64,000 nt of DNA from Peribacillus frigoritolerans (GCF_040250305.1 NZ_CP158190.1:2450001-2514000), one strand, 5' to 3'; counted from the stretch's first letter, positions 42,840-52,841 are shown. The notes: generated from the letters alone by a model not told the origin. A program made the numbers and translations.

Positions 42840-43310
42840 ATGGCCTTGTAAGTGATCGTTGTGTCGTTCCTCATACCAAGATATATCAACCATAGTAACA
42901 TCCTCATTACGGGCCGGTAAAAAGGAAATTCAAAAAGAAAACCATAATGAATCGGTAGTTTTTTGGAGAAAGGTATTCTCCAGTAGGAATATAATAAGCG
43001 GTGAAATTCAATGTTTGCACGGCTTGCCGCTATTCGGTCATTACTATTAATTGCCAGTTGCAGTTTATCCGTTGCCCATTCCAGTTTTTTTAATTCCTCC
43101 TCCGTAATTCCTTCACAAGCTTATTGGATCGAATAGTTTTCGAGCATTTTCGTGATTTCCAATTCCTGCTGTAAAAGTTCAATATCCATATTGGATATGA
43201 CCATCCCTATGCCAGGTTTCACCTGAAGCAAATTTTCCTGTTCCAATTTCCCCGTTAAACGGTCTCAGGGGCAAAAATATACCTTCAATGATCGCATTTT
43301 TTATAACAAA
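42840..43310 (-). pseudogene. remnant of a GntR/FCD-family regulator
   Basis: Read on the reverse strand, RLTGKLEQENLLQVKPGIGMVISNMDIELLQQELEITKMLENYSIQ is the GntR end-of-wing plus first FCD helices, then a TAA (43121-43123), then ACEGITEEELKKLEWATDKLQLAINSNDRIAASRANIEFHRLLY, a typical FCD segment. To its right, NAIIEGIFLPL resembles the first GntR helix, so the recognition helix between them has been deleted. It cannot encode a DNA-binding protein. The remainder of the 42643-43657 gap holds no gene that I can support. Confidence 0.6.
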
Positions 43311-43657
43311 AAATAAAGCTTCCCTTAAGGACTTAGTAGAATAATGTTCTATTTTTTCTGTAATATATTGATAGTGTATTCAGGGAAGCCCCCATCCATA
43401 CTGAAACTGGGGAAACTGCCTGATACTTTTGGAAATACAAGGGTGTCATAGAGTAAGTGGAAGCTCACAGTAGGTTATATTATCATAGGTTTTGATATGG
43501 GGATTTTTTTTACAGATAATTAAGAAGTGAGATTCATGTTGCTCGATTACATAAAGATGCTATGATTGAAATCGAAGATTATACTAAAGAAAAGAATACA
43601 TCAGATTGATATTTTCTTTTCTTTAATATACATAGAGGATACAGGAGGAGTTTTAAA

Positions 43658-44653
43658 ATGAATTTAGCACAATTTCCTAGAAAGCGATATACACCGACAT
43701 ATACACCAATTGAGAGGTTAGATCATTTTTCTGATGTTCTTGGTGGACCATCCATTTACGTTAAACGTGATGATATGCTTGGTTTGACGGCTGGGGGAAA
43801 TAAAACAAGAAAACTGGAATTCCTTGTTGCCGATGCATTGGAAAAAGGCGCGGATACGTTGATTACATGTGGAGGCATTCAGTCAAATCATTGCCGCTTG
43901 ACACTGGCTGCTGCGGTTAAAGAGAAAATGAATTGCATCCTAGTTTTGGAAGAGGGACTTTCGAAAAATTCAGAGCCGGATTTTAACGGTAACTATTTTC
44001 TCTATCATTTATTGGGGGCTGACCAAATTATAGTTGTACCTAATGGATCGGACTTAATGCAAGAAATGCAGAAAGTGGCTAAAGAGGTAACAGAGAAAGG
44101 ACACCGACCTTACATCATTCCGGTTGGGGGATCCAATGTCATTGGTGCAACCGGATATGTTGCATGCGCTCAGGAGATCTTGGCACAGTCCTTTGAGCAA
44201 GGGATTGATTTGAAAGCAGTTATTTGTGTAAGCGGCAGTGGGGGAATGCATGCTGGCTTGGTGGCAGGATTTCATGGAAATCAAAGTGGAGTATCAGTAA
44301 TTGGAATAAACGTAAGCAGAGGAAAAGCGGAACAAGAAGCGAAAGTTTTTCAGCTTGTTAAAGAAACCTTAACCCATATCGGCATTCCAGCTTCTATTCC
44401 TCGTGAAGCTGTTACGTGTTTTGATGAATATGTCGGGCCGGGTTATGCTTTGCCTACACCTGAAATGGTGGAAGCAGTCAAGCTCATGGCAAGAACAGAA
44501 GGGATATTGCTGGATCCGGTATATACGGGTAAAGCGGCAGCGGGACTGATTGATTTGATCCAAAAAGGCATATTTAAGCCGGATGATAACATCTTATTTG
44601 TTCACTCTGGTGGTGCTTCATCTTTATATGCCAATACTTCTCTATTTAATTGA
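43658..44653 (+). CDS. dcyD: D-cysteine desulfhydrase / ACC-deaminase-family PLP enzyme
   Basis: 331 aa. Fold-type II PLP enzyme: RYTPTYTPIERLDHFSDVLGGPSIYVKRDDMLGLTAGGNKTRKLEF, with the PLP lysine Lys49, CGGIQSNHCRLTLAAA, the phosphate-binding run SGSGGMHAGLVAGFHG, and DPVYTGKAAAGLIDLI and HSGGASSLYAN. D-cysteine desulfhydrases convert D-cysteine to pyruvate, H2S and ammonia; ACC deaminase is close, so the substrate is inferred. ATG 43658 follows ACAGGAGGAG. Single gene, with a terminator about 115 bases after it. Confidence 0.85.
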   Translation: MNLAQFPRKRYTPTYTPIERLDHFSDVLGGPSIYVKRDDMLGLTAGGNKTRKLEFLVADALEKGADTLITCGGIQSNHCRLTLAAAVKEKMNCILVLEEGLSKNSEPDFNGNYFLYHLLGADQIIVVPNGSDLMQEMQKVAKEVTEKGHRPYIIPVGGSNVIGATGYVACAQEILAQSFEQGIDLKAVICVSGSGGMHAGLVAGFHGNQSGVSVIGINVSRGKAEQEAKVFQLVKETLTHIGIPASIPREAVTCFDEYVGPGYALPTPEMVEAVKLMARTEGILLDPVYTGKAAAGLIDLIQKGIFKPDDNILFVHSGGASSLYANTSLFN

Positions 44654-44768
44654 AGTACTTATCATGCAGGTGGCCTAATCCCACATTTTTCAATAAAGTA
44701 GGCATGGTTATTAAGCGAAAAACATATGTCTAACGCAATGGTAGCGGAATAGACAATTGTCCATGGAC

Positions 44769-44802
44769 AAAAGAGGATTCTACAGTTGTAGAATCCTCTT
44801 TT
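44769..44802. terminator. bidirectional terminator between dcyD and the amidohydrolase remnant
   Basis: AAAAGAGGATTCTAC and GTAGAATCCTCTTTT form a perfect 15-bp stem with a four-base loop; it has A-runs and T-runs on either side. Confidence 0.92.
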
Positions 44803-44812
44803 AATGATAATA

Positions 44813-45121
44813 TTACTTTTCGATTAAAGTCGTCGTATGATCAAAAACAACTTTTCCATCAACGATCGTTAGCTGTACCTTTGTATTAGGAATTTCTTCT
44901 GTTGGTACTTCAAAGAGATTTCGTTCTAATACTATGATATCAGCAAGTTTTCCTACTTCTAATGTACCCAATTCCTCATCTCTAAAAGCACCATAAGCGG
45001 ATCCGGCTGTATAAGCTTTCAATGCTTCGGACAGTGTGATGCACTCATGTGGATGCCATACCATTTCACCGCTGCTGTCGAATCTCGTTACTGCACGACC
45101 TATACTAAGCTTATTTTGCAT
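44813..45121 (-). pseudogene. truncated amidohydrolase (YtcJ-like), C-terminal part only
   Basis: 102 aa. ITLSEALKAYTAGSAYGAFRDEELGTLEVGKLADIIVLERNLFEVPTEEIPNTKVQLTIVDGKVVF is the C-terminal end of the amidohydrolase-3/YtcJ family, whose full length is about 530 aa and includes all the metal ligands, absent here. The open frame nevertheless starts at ATG 45121 after a good ribosome site (TTAGGAGATAAAGCC), which suggests an internal deletion that kept the original start and tail. No catalytic activity is expected. Confidence 0.7.
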
Positions 45122-45443
45122 GGCTTTATCTCCTAACCAACACTGAATTTATAATATATTAATAACATAATTACCCACTTTTTCTTAAGTAGTGATTCTT
45201 GTTGTGTATAGCTAGTAGTAGGAAAATTTGTACCACGTCCATAAAATTGCAGTCACAAACTTACCGTCCAGTATTCGATTTAAACCTGGTTATCCATTTA
45301 AATATAAAGCCAATGGACGTTCAAAAAGACTGAAAGTTTAATCTCAAAATAAAATGATTAATAAGGAATTTGTAATGAGGGAACGTATGTTTTATAATGT
45401 GCTTTGAGAAAGTAATTATCTAACGGAATAGGGGAGGTATTAT
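45122..45443. other. non-coding gap between the amidohydrolase remnant and the DinB gene
   Basis: AT-rich, no open frame of note. Nothing recognised except GGGGAGG before 45444. Confidence 0.5.
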
Positions 45444-45947
45444 ATGTATAGTACAATTTCGGATTTTATTAAAGAATGGAATAAAGAAGCCATACTGACT
45501 CAGAATGTTTTGGATAGTTTGACAGATGATTCATTAGAACAACAAGTGTATCCCGAGGGTCGCACTTTAGGAAGAATTGCGTGGCATTTCACTACGAATA
45601 TTCCAGATTATCTAGATCATTTCGGGTTAAAGATAGACCGGATAGAAAGTTCGGAAAACGTCCCTTCTTCAGCCCAGGAAATTGCTATCACTTTTAAAAA
45701 TGTAAGTTCTCACGCAGCCAAAATAATTGAACAACAATGGACGGACGTATCCCTAGAGCAAATACAAGAAGCGTTTGGTAGACAGGAAACAAATGCTTCC
45801 ATCCTTATGGGGCTAATCAAGCATATTGTTCATCATCGCGGACAAGTTACGGTTCTGATGCGTCAAGCAGGAATAAAACCTTATGGGGTATATGGACCGC
45901 CAAAAGAAGATTGGATTCATCTAGGTGTGGAGAGTCCACCACTTTAA
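45444..45947 (+). CDS. DinB-family protein
   Basis: 167 aa four-helix DinB/YfiT-type protein. The three metal-ligand histidines of the family are visible: one in IAWHF (near residue 48) and two in LIKHIVHHRGQVTVLMRQAG (near residue 130-134). DinB-type proteins are thiol-dependent or hydrolase-like enzymes of mostly unknown substrate. ATG 45444 follows GGGGAGG. Monocistronic, with a terminator after it. Confidence 0.82.
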   Translation: MYSTISDFIKEWNKEAILTQNVLDSLTDDSLEQQVYPEGRTLGRIAWHFTTNIPDYLDHFGLKIDRIESSENVPSSAQEIAITFKNVSSHAAKIIEQQWTDVSLEQIQEAFGRQETNASILMGLIKHIVHHRGQVTVLMRQAGIKPYGVYGPPKEDWIHLGVESPPL

Positions 45948-46045
45948 TAACTTATGCATGCTTAAGTAATGACCTTAACTAACGGGGCCATTAGCGAATA
46001 ATTAAATCCCAGTTTCAATTTTATAACCGAGTTAAATAATATGTT

Positions 46046-46076
46046 AAAGCATCCTTTGAAGGGTGCTTTCTTATTT
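46046..46076 (+). terminator. terminator after the DinB gene
   Basis: AAAGCATCCTT and AAGGGTGCTTT pair (one G-U) around TG, followed by CTTATTTT. Confidence 0.75.
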
Positions 46077-46266
46077 TATCAAGAAGGGTTTAAATGAAAC
46101 CTGCTAATTAGAGAGGATGTTTTAAATGGCATTTTCCTTTTTTTAAATTAAAGCTATTGAAGTAAATGTAAAAGTAAAAGGTGGAATGAATTCCAGTCTT
46201 TCCCTTTGAATAGGCTAAGTTAAACCATTATTGCAGAATAGTTCTTTAGTAGTATTATTTATAATT

Positions 46267-46401
46267 ATGCTATTATTAAGCTTCCATATCCTGAACCCCA
46301 CCGTAATTGCCGCAACCATCGGCACAACTATATCCGTCAATGATAAGGAGTTAAACAAAACGACTATAATGACGAAATCTTTACCAAATCAATTAAGCTG
46401 A
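46267..46401 (+). pseudogene. short unexplained open frame, possibly a fragment of a secreted protein
   Basis: 44 codons: a hydrophobic start (MLLLSFHILNPTVIAATIG) and a short tail resembling the opening of copper-amine-oxidase-N-terminal-like domains (TTISVNDKELNK), ending at TGA. No ribosome site upstream. It may be debris or chance. The rest of the 45948-46583 gap shows only a terminator and a TATAAT at 46500-46505. Confidence 0.2.
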
Positions 46402-46583
46402 CTGAAAGTGTATAGATATAGTGCAGGACTTATAAATATCAGAATTTTGTTGAAAAATGTCGTTATTTGCGAATATCATTATCGTCATTTCTGAGATATT
46501 ATAATATTGAATGTACTTTAATACATTGAAGTGATAATGCGACTTTTATGTCGGGACTCAACTTAGTGAGTGGGGGAAAATAA

Positions 46584-47234
46584 ATGAGTGTAATCATCGA
46601 GAAGAAACGAATGGAAAACTATGCTCATATCGAAGATGTAATTTTGGTTGGGAAAATCCATAATGGTGATGAAGATGCACTGGACTTTTTAATTAAAAAG
46701 TACAGATGTGTCGTTCAATCAAATGCTTTGAAGTATTTTTTAACGGGTGGAGATAAGGAAGACGTCTATCAGGAAGGGATGATTGGTCTATATAAGGCCA
46801 TTCGGGACTACAAGAATTGCAAAAAGTCATCTTTCAGATCATTTGCGGAACTGTGTATTACAAGACAAATCATAACGGCTGTTAAAGCGGCTATTTGCCA
46901 AAAGCATTCTCCCTTAAATAATTATGTTTCATTGTATAAGCCTATCTATCAAGGGGAGTCGGAACAGTGCCTAATTGATCTAATCCCTGAACAGAGACAA
47001 AATGACCCAGTCACGATCTTAATTAAATCAGAAGAAATTTGCGATATTGAGCTAATTTTAACGGAAGTCCTTAGTGAGTTGGAAACTAGTGTTGTGGACT
47101 TGTACCTGGAAGGAAAAACTTATTTTGAAATATCAAAGGAATTGAATGTTCCAAAAAAGACGATCGATAATGCACTTCAGCGGGTAAAAAGGAAGTTGGA
47201 GCGGTACTTCGAGTCCAGGAGGTTGGAAGCATAA
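46584..47234 (+). CDS. sigma-70 family factor, SigH-like
   Basis: 216 aa. Region 2 (DALDFLIKKYRCVVQSNALKYFLTGGDKEDVYQEGMIGLYKAIRDYKNCKKSSFRSFAELCITRQIITAVKAAICQKHSPLN) is close to Bacillus SigH, which reads YQEGMIGLYKSIRDF and AELCITRQIITAIKTA at the same place; region 4 (VVDLYLEGKTYFEISKELNVPKKTIDNALQRVKRKLERYFE) is also SigH-like. The sequence differs from SigH at many positions and the locus has none of the expected neighbours (such as secE/nusG), so it is probably a second, divergent SigH paralogue. ATG follows GTGGGGGAA. No anti-sigma gene lies beside it. Confidence 0.82.
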   Translation: MSVIIEKKRMENYAHIEDVILVGKIHNGDEDALDFLIKKYRCVVQSNALKYFLTGGDKEDVYQEGMIGLYKAIRDYKNCKKSSFRSFAELCITRQIITAVKAAICQKHSPLNNYVSLYKPIYQGESEQCLIDLIPEQRQNDPVTILIKSEEICDIELILTEVLSELETSVVDLYLEGKTYFEISKELNVPKKTIDNALQRVKRKLERYFESRRLEA

Positions 47235-47434
47235 TCACTATAATTCTTTGAATTTTCATTCATTATTATTTGCAACAACTTCGAAACGATTCAGTAATAA
47301 AAAATAGATTGGATAAAAACAATAGTTAAATGCATTCATTCCTGGTAATGGGGCTATTAGTGCAGTGCTATCCTATGAGAAAATAAAAATCCCTCTAGGT
47401 AAATGCCGATGATAAATTCCCTGAGTATAAACAC

Positions 47435-47466
47435 AAAAAGCCCAACTGAAACACCTGGGCTTTTTA
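47435..47466. terminator. bidirectional terminator between the sigma factor and HesB-like genes
   Basis: AAAAAGCCCA and TGGGCTTTTT form a ten-pair stem with A and T runs at either end, serving the converging genes. Confidence 0.88.
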
Positions 47467-47480
47467 TTATGTTCATTTTT

Positions 47481-47795
47481 TTAATTCACTCTATTCAACT
47501 GGAGATTGTATCTCAATGTTTCATCTTCTGAATATAATTTGTATCCAAGTCCGTCACTGTAATCAAGGAAGACTTTATCCGGAAGATGCTTTTTAGACTC
47601 ACTTGATATTAAGATGGGGACCCCATCAATTATGAATCTCTCATCATCTTCGTTCTTATTATCAATTTTCAATTCATGTTCAACATAAATCGAACAGCTC
47701 CCAACATAAATGGCTTCGATACGAACACCTTCATTCTCTTTATAATTCATTTTTAATAGTTGTTCAATCGCTGCTTCTTTAATCTCAATATTCAT
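47481..47795 (-). CDS. HesB/IscA-like small protein (iron-sulfur biosynthesis family)
   Basis: 104 aa: MNIEIKEAAIEQLLKMNYKENEGVRIEAIYVGSCSIYVEHELKIDN, then DERFIIDGVPILISSESKKHLPDKVFLDYSDGLGYKLYSEDETL. This follows the short HesB-like layout (the start, GVRI, GSCSIYVE, the strand before DYSDGLGYKL) but lacks the C-terminal Cys-Gly-Cys of true IscA, so it is unlikely to be a standard A-type carrier. Start at ATG 47795 with GGGAGCGGG upstream; the track start at 47810 has no ribosome site. Role uncertain. Confidence 0.65.
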   Translation of the reverse strand: MNIEIKEAAIEQLLKMNYKENEGVRIEAIYVGSCSIYVEHELKIDNKNEDDERFIIDGVPILISSESKKHLPDKVFLDYSDGLGYKLYSEDETLRYNLQLNRVN

Positions 47796-48050
47796 AAAAC
47801 CCGCTCCCATATTATTTTTTATCTATACAATCCTCTATTTATTCGTATACCCAATTGTTTATAAGTTAATGTGTATAAGAAAGACAAGTTGGGATAGTAT
47901 ATTTCCTTAATGGAAAACCTTGGCTTTATTGTCGAAATTTACTTAATGCAACTTTTCCTAGTTTTGTGTACATAAGCAACCTGATAAACAGCCTGCTCCC
48001 GGATTTCCCAGTCTGTAACTTCATTCATAAAACAGCATTCTTCGCAATGA

Positions 48051-48959
48051 TCATCCTATCGGCTTTGCTTTCATGGGCCATTTTTTGTTTAATTCAGTTA
48101 TAAAAGTCTTGACATTCTTTTTATCTTCCATAATTGGGGAATATACGTACGAAAGTGTCCTGTTAAAGGATTCATTTTTTACCTGAATAATAGAAAGGAT
48201 TTTATTTTGTACATCCCTTTCAATTACACTTCGGGAAAGCAGAGCCAGCCCTAAGCCGTTTTTTATAAGTGTTTCTTTAATTCCTTGATTACTGCTTATC
48301 GTGAGTATCGATTTGATTTTCAATCCATTGGAACGAATGACATGGTTAAGGTATTCACGTGTACCAGATCCAACTTCCCTCGTTACCCATGCTTGGTCAT
48401 GTAAATCAGTAATCTCCACTTCGTCTTTATTAGCGAGTTCATGATTGTTAGATGACACAATGAATAGTTCATCTTGCATGAATGGGTGAACAGAAAGCTC
48501 TTTTTCGTTAGTTTGACCTTCGATTAAACCAATATCCACTTTGTATAGCCGAACGGCTTGAACGATTTCTTCCGTGTTTCCAATTACGACTTGAAGTTCA
48601 AGTTCAGGATAATCCTCTTGAAGGTCGATGAGTAAAGAAGGAAGGATATACTCTCCTATTGTAAAACTTGCACCTATCTTTAATTCGCCTTTGATGGACC
48701 TATCGTGTTCCTGTATGTCTTGTCTGGTCTGTTCATAGATTGTGATCATTTGCTTGGCCCGGTCGTAAAGAATTTCTCCCGTTAAGGTGACTTTCAAAAA
48801 TTTAGGAGAACGGAGAAATAATTTGGTTTGGAACTCTTCTTCTAATTTTTTGATATGTAAACTAACACTTGGTTGCGACATAAGAAGAATTTCTGCTGTT
48901 TTTGTAAAATTTTTGACTTCCACAAGGGTCACAAATGTTTTTAGAGCATCATAGTACAT
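48051..48959 (-). CDS. cysL: LysR-family regulator CysL (activator of sulfite reductase genes)
   Basis: 302 aa. N-terminal LysR helix-turn-helix (YDALKTFVTLVEVKNFTKTAEILLMSQPSVSLHIKKLEEEFQTKLFLRSPKFLKVTLTGEILYDRAKQM) and effector domain with IKGELKIGASFTIGEYILPSLLIDLQEDYPELELQVVIGNTEEIVQAV, close to B. subtilis CysL/YwfK, which activates cysJI. The divergent placement next to cysJ here supports the assignment. Its start codon at 48959 is 322 bases from cysJ; I could not pick out the CysL site in that gap. Confidence 0.85.
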   Translation of the reverse strand: MYYDALKTFVTLVEVKNFTKTAEILLMSQPSVSLHIKKLEEEFQTKLFLRSPKFLKVTLTGEILYDRAKQMITIYEQTRQDIQEHDRSIKGELKIGASFTIGEYILPSLLIDLQEDYPELELQVVIGNTEEIVQAVRLYKVDIGLIEGQTNEKELSVHPFMQDELFIVSSNNHELANKDEVEITDLHDQAWVTREVGSGTREYLNHVIRSNGLKIKSILTISSNQGIKETLIKNGLGLALLSRSVIERDVQNKILSIIQVKNESFNRTLSYVYSPIMEDKKNVKTFITELNKKWPMKAKPIG

Positions 48960-49281
48960 AGAAATTTCTCCTTATTATTAATATTCTTAATAGTTATAAT
49001 AAATTATATATATTTTACTAATGATGTGCCTTCCAGTAAAGTTTTAATGAGAAACTTATTTTAGGAAGAGTATAGGCTGGGGAAAGCTATTGTTCTTTTT
49101 ATTTGTTGCGTGCTATGAACCTATAAAACTGTATTTATCATTTTTTTTGCAGTTAAAACCGACTTGGTCTATAGGAGTAAACGAGTTAATTAATTTATGG
49201 ATCGAAATAAAATATTTAAACCCACTCGTTATACATAATAATCAACTAAGATAAGTTAATATCCTTTGTGAGGTGGAAATC
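48960..49281. other. cysL-cysJ divergent intergenic region
   Basis: AT-rich control region for both genes. No palindrome clear enough to be called was found. Confidence 0.5.
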
Positions 49282-51096
49282 GTGCAACTTCAGGTAAGTA
49301 ACAGTCCCTTTAATCAAGAGCAGGCAGAGCTCCTTAACAGCCTGCTGCCAAGCTTGACTGAAACACAAAAAATTTGGTTGAGCGGTTATCTGACTGCAAC
49401 TTTGTCAGTTTCGAACACAAGTTCAGCCGACGCCCCGGTAATGGAAGCTCAAAGCGGCGGGAAGACAATATCAAAAGAGGTGACCATCCTGTATGGTTCA
49501 CAGACGGGCAATGCTCAAGGGCTGGCAGAAAATGCGGCGAGTAAGCTTGAGGGTAATGGCTTTCAGGTTACCATTTCATCCATGAGTGACTTTAAAGTCA
49601 ACAATTTGAAAAAAATCGAAAATCTTCTGATTGCCGTTAGCACGCATGGAGAAGGTGATCCGCCGGATAATACATTGTCCTTCCATGAGTACCTTCATGG
49701 CAGGAGGGCACCAAGCCTTGAAGGTCTCCGCTTTTCGGTATTGGCGCTTGGGGACAGCTCATATGAGTTTTTCTGTGAAACGGGAAAACAATTCGATAAA
49801 CGCTTGGAGGAACTTGGAGGAACACGGTTATTTCCGAGAATGGACTGTGACCTTGATTATGATGAGCCTGCTAGCGAATGGCTGGAAGGAGTACTTTCCA
49901 GTTTAAGTGAAGGGGAAGTCAGTTCAATTGCTGCAGTTCCCGCAGCGAAAGCCTCAGTAAGTGAACAAACGTATTCGAGAACAAATCCGTTTAAAGCGGA
50001 AGTGTTGGAAAATATAAATTTGAACGGCCGTGGGTCCAATAAAGAGACACATCATCTTGAGTTATCTCTTGAGGGCTCAGGTCTTACATTCGAACCTGGT
50101 GACAGCCTTGGTGTTTATCCGGTAAATGATTCGGATTTAGTGGATATGCTTCTTACGGAACTCAATTGGGACCCTGAAGAAACCGTGAAGGTCAATAAGC
50201 AGGGAGAACTTCGTCAGCTTAGGGAATCGCTCATCTCTGACTTTGAAATAACGGTATTGACAAAATCGCTCATTGAACAAGCGGCACAGCTTTCAGGTAA
50301 CGAGGATTTAAAGGAGCTTTTAAAGCCTGGTAATGAAGAAAGATTAAAAGAATATCGTGAAGGCCGTGATTTGCTTGATTTTGTCCGTGATTTTGGCTCA
50401 TGGGGTGAATCGGCGCAAGAGTTCGTATCAATACTCCGGAAAATGCCAGCCCGTCTATATTCGATTGCGAATAGCTTATCCGCATATCCGGATGAAGTGC
50501 ATTTGACAATCGGAGCTGTCCGGTATGAAAGTCACGGACGGGAAAGAAACGGTGTCTGCTCCATTTTATGTGCGGACAGATTACAGCCAGGGGACACGCT
50601 GCCCGTTTACATTCAGCATAACCAGAACTTCAAGCAGCCGGAGAACCCAGACACTCCAATTATCATGGTTGGACCGGGAACGGGCATTGCTCCGTTCAGA
50701 TCCTTTATCCAGGATCGCGAAGAATCTGAAGCGAAAGGGAAAACGTGGCTCTTTTTCGGAGATCAGCATTTCGTGACGGATTTTCTTTATCAGACTGAAT
50801 GGCAAAAGTGGTTGAAAACAGGTGTACTTACGAAAATGGATGTTGCCTTTTCACGAGATACTGATGAAAAAGTGTATGTTCAAAACCGGATGCGCGAGCA
50901 CAGCGGGGAATTATACGAATGGCTTCAAGAAGGGGCAGCTTTATACATTTGCGGTGACGAGAAAAACATGGCACATGATGTCCATAATACGCTTATTGAG
51001 ATCATTGAAAAAGAAGGCAATATGAGCCATGCTGATGCGCAGGCTTATCTTGAAGAAATGCAACAGAATAAACGCTATCAACGTGATGTGTACTGA
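49282..51096 (+). CDS. cysJ: sulfite reductase flavoprotein alpha subunit CysJ
   Basis: 604 aa. An N-terminal linker (MQLQVSNSPFNQEQAELLN), a flavodoxin-like FMN domain (KEVTILYGSQTGNAQGLAE, THGEGDPPDN, LALGDSSYEFFCETGKQFD; residues about 70-220), and a ferredoxin-NADP-reductase-like FAD/NADPH domain (FEPGDSLGVYP, ARLYSIANSLSAYPDEVHLTIG, MVGPGTGIAPFRSFIQDRE, YICGDEKNMAHDVHNTL, ending RYQRDVY). It passes electrons from NADPH to CysI. GTG 49282 gives the MQLQV start also found in B. subtilis; the GTG at 49273 overlaps the GAGG ribosome site. Operon with cysI, 26 bases downstream. Confidence 0.95.
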   Translation: MQLQVSNSPFNQEQAELLNSLLPSLTETQKIWLSGYLTATLSVSNTSSADAPVMEAQSGGKTISKEVTILYGSQTGNAQGLAENAASKLEGNGFQVTISSMSDFKVNNLKKIENLLIAVSTHGEGDPPDNTLSFHEYLHGRRAPSLEGLRFSVLALGDSSYEFFCETGKQFDKRLEELGGTRLFPRMDCDLDYDEPASEWLEGVLSSLSEGEVSSIAAVPAAKASVSEQTYSRTNPFKAEVLENINLNGRGSNKETHHLELSLEGSGLTFEPGDSLGVYPVNDSDLVDMLLTELNWDPEETVKVNKQGELRQLRESLISDFEITVLTKSLIEQAAQLSGNEDLKELLKPGNEERLKEYREGRDLLDFVRDFGSWGESAQEFVSILRKMPARLYSIANSLSAYPDEVHLTIGAVRYESHGRERNGVCSILCADRLQPGDTLPVYIQHNQNFKQPENPDTPIIMVGPGTGIAPFRSFIQDREESEAKGKTWLFFGDQHFVTDFLYQTEWQKWLKTGVLTKMDVAFSRDTDEKVYVQNRMREHSGELYEWLQEGAALYICGDEKNMAHDVHNTLIEIIEKEGNMSHADAQAYLEEMQQNKRYQRDVY

Positions 51097-51122
51097 AATT
51101 TGGATGAAAAGGAGATAACAAC

Positions 51123-52841
51123 ATGGTGAAAACACTATTAAAAGCACCAGTAGGCCCGCCAAGTGATGTTGAGCAAATTAAAGAAAAAAGCGATTATTTG
51201 CGAGGTACACTTGGAAAAGTGATGCAGGATCGGATCAGCGCCGGTATTCCGGATGATGACAACCGATTAATGAAACATCACGGCAGCTATTTGCAGGATG
51301 ACCGGGATCTACGCAATGAGCGTCAAAAACAAAAACTGGAGCCTGCCTATCAGTTTATGTTGCGTGTCCGCATGGCCGGCGGGGTAGCACAGCCTTCTCA
51401 ATGGCTTGTTATGGATGACCTCGCTCAGAAATACGGTAACGGAACTTTGAAATTGACAACAAGACAGACGTTTCAAATGCATGGTATTTTAAAATGGAAT
51501 ATGAAAAAAACCATTCAGGAAATCCATGCTTCCATGCTGGATACAATCGCTGCATGCGGAGATGTAAACCGGAACGTAATGTGCAATTCGATTCCATATC
51601 AATCCGAAATCCATTCTGAAGTATATGAATGGTCGAAAAAATTGAGTGATTATCTATTGCCGCGTACGAGGGCGTACCATGAAATCTGGCTGGATGAAGA
51701 AAAAGTGGTTGGTACTCCTGAAGTGGAGGAAGTCGAACCAATGTACGGAAAGCTTTATTTGCCAAGGAAGTTTAAAATAGGCATTGCCGTACCTCCATCC
51801 AATGACATTGATGTTTACTCCCAGGATCTTGGCTTCATAGCAATTGTTGAAAATGGTAAACTCGTTGGTTTTAATGTGGCGATCGGCGGCGGAATGGGAA
51901 TGACCCACGGTGACAAGGCGACATATCCCCAACTAGCAAAGGTAATCGGCTTTTGCCAACCAGAAAAAATACTGGATGTGGCTGAAAAAATCATTACGAT
52001 TCAGCGAGATTACGGGAACCGATCCGTACGGAAAAATGCCCGGTTCAAGTATACGGTAGACCGGCTTGGGCTCCAAGCGGTAAAGGATGAACTGGAAAAT
52101 CGTTTAGGCTGGAAGCTGGAGGAAGAGAGAACTTATCATTTCGATAATAATGGTGACCGCTATGGATGGGTAAAAGGGATGCAAGGAAAATGGCATTTTA
52201 CACTATTTGTCGAGGGTGGCCGAATTGCCGATATCAATGATTACAAGCTGATGACCGGTTTGCGCGAAATCGCAAAGATCCATACGGGTGATTTCCGGTT
52301 GACGGCCAATCAAAACCTTATCATTGCAGATGTGTCAAGCCAGAAAAGGAAACAGATCATAGAATTGCTTGAAACATACGGTTTAACGGATGGTGCGCAT
52401 CATTCTGCGCTCCGACGCAGCTCGATTGCATGTGTGGCTCTTCCAACATGCGGGTTGGCAATGGCCGAAGCAGAGCGTTATTTGCCGGTTCTGCTTGATA
52501 AAATCGAGACCATCGTTGATGAAAACGGCCTGAGGAACGAAGAAATCACGATTCGCATGACCGGTTGTCCGAATGGATGTGCCCGGCATGCACTCGGGGA
52601 AATTGGTTTTATCGGTAAGGCACCTGGCAAATATAATATGTATCTCGGTGCTGCATTCGACGGAAGCCGATTAAGTAAAATGTATCGTGAAAACATCGGT
52701 GAAGAAGAGATATTAAAAGAGCTGCGTGTACTTCTTTCCCGTTATGCAAAAGAACGTCAGCAAGGAGAGCATTTCGGCGACTTTGTCATCAATGCTGGCA
52801 TTGTCAAAGAAGTGACGGATGGAACGAATTTTCATGATTGA
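51123..52841 (+). CDS. cysI: sulfite reductase hemoprotein beta subunit CysI
   Basis: 572 aa. Duplicated siroheme/Fe4S4 fold: [38 protein letters not shown] at the front, [12 protein letters not shown], and the four cysteines of the iron-sulfur/siroheme centre: Cys437 and Cys443 in [15 protein letters not shown], Cys482 and Cys486 in [20 protein letters not shown]. It reduces sulfite to sulfide with six electrons from CysJ. ATG 51123 follows AAAAGGAGATAAC. A terminator follows. A typical cysteine-biosynthesis pair under CysL. Confidence 0.95.
   Translation: MVKTLLKAPVGPPSDVEQIKEKSDYLRGTLGKVMQDRISAGIPDDDNRLMKHHGSYLQDDRDLRNERQKQKLEPAYQFMLRVRMAGGVAQPSQWLVMDDLAQKYGNGTLKLTTRQTFQMHGILKWNMKKTIQEIHASMLDTIAACGDVNRNVMCNSIPYQSEIHSEVYEWSKKLSDYLLPRTRAYHEIWLDEEKVVGTPEVEEVEPMYGKLYLPRKFKIGIAVPPSNDIDVYSQDLGFIAIVENGKLVGFNVAIGGGMGMTHGDKATYPQLAKVIGFCQPEKILDVAEKIITIQRDYGNRSVRKNARFKYTVDRLGLQAVKDELENRLGWKLEEERTYHFDNNGDRYGWVKGMQGKWHFTLFVEGGRIADINDYKLMTGLREIAKIHTGDFRLTANQNLIIADVSSQKRKQIIELLETYGLTDGAHHSALRRSSIACVALPTCGLAMAEAERYLPVLLDKIETIVDENGLRNEEITIRMTGCPNGCARHALGEIGFIGKAPGKYNMYLGAAFDGSRLSKMYRENIGEEEILKELRVLLSRYAKERQQGEHFGDFVINAGIVKEVTDGTNFHD

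Noticed and set aside
42859..43050. 63-codon forward open frame within the GntR remnant
   Set aside because: It lies opposite the remnant's readable frame and has no ribosome site.
43530..43609. Short open stretch reading HVARLHKDAMIEIEDYTKEKNTSD before dcyD
   Set aside because: It looks protein-like but is too short, has no start or ribosome site, and no family was recognised.
48960..49281. T-box or S-box leader before cysJ
   Set aside because: No conserved core element or long leader structure was seen; CysL control is the simpler reading.
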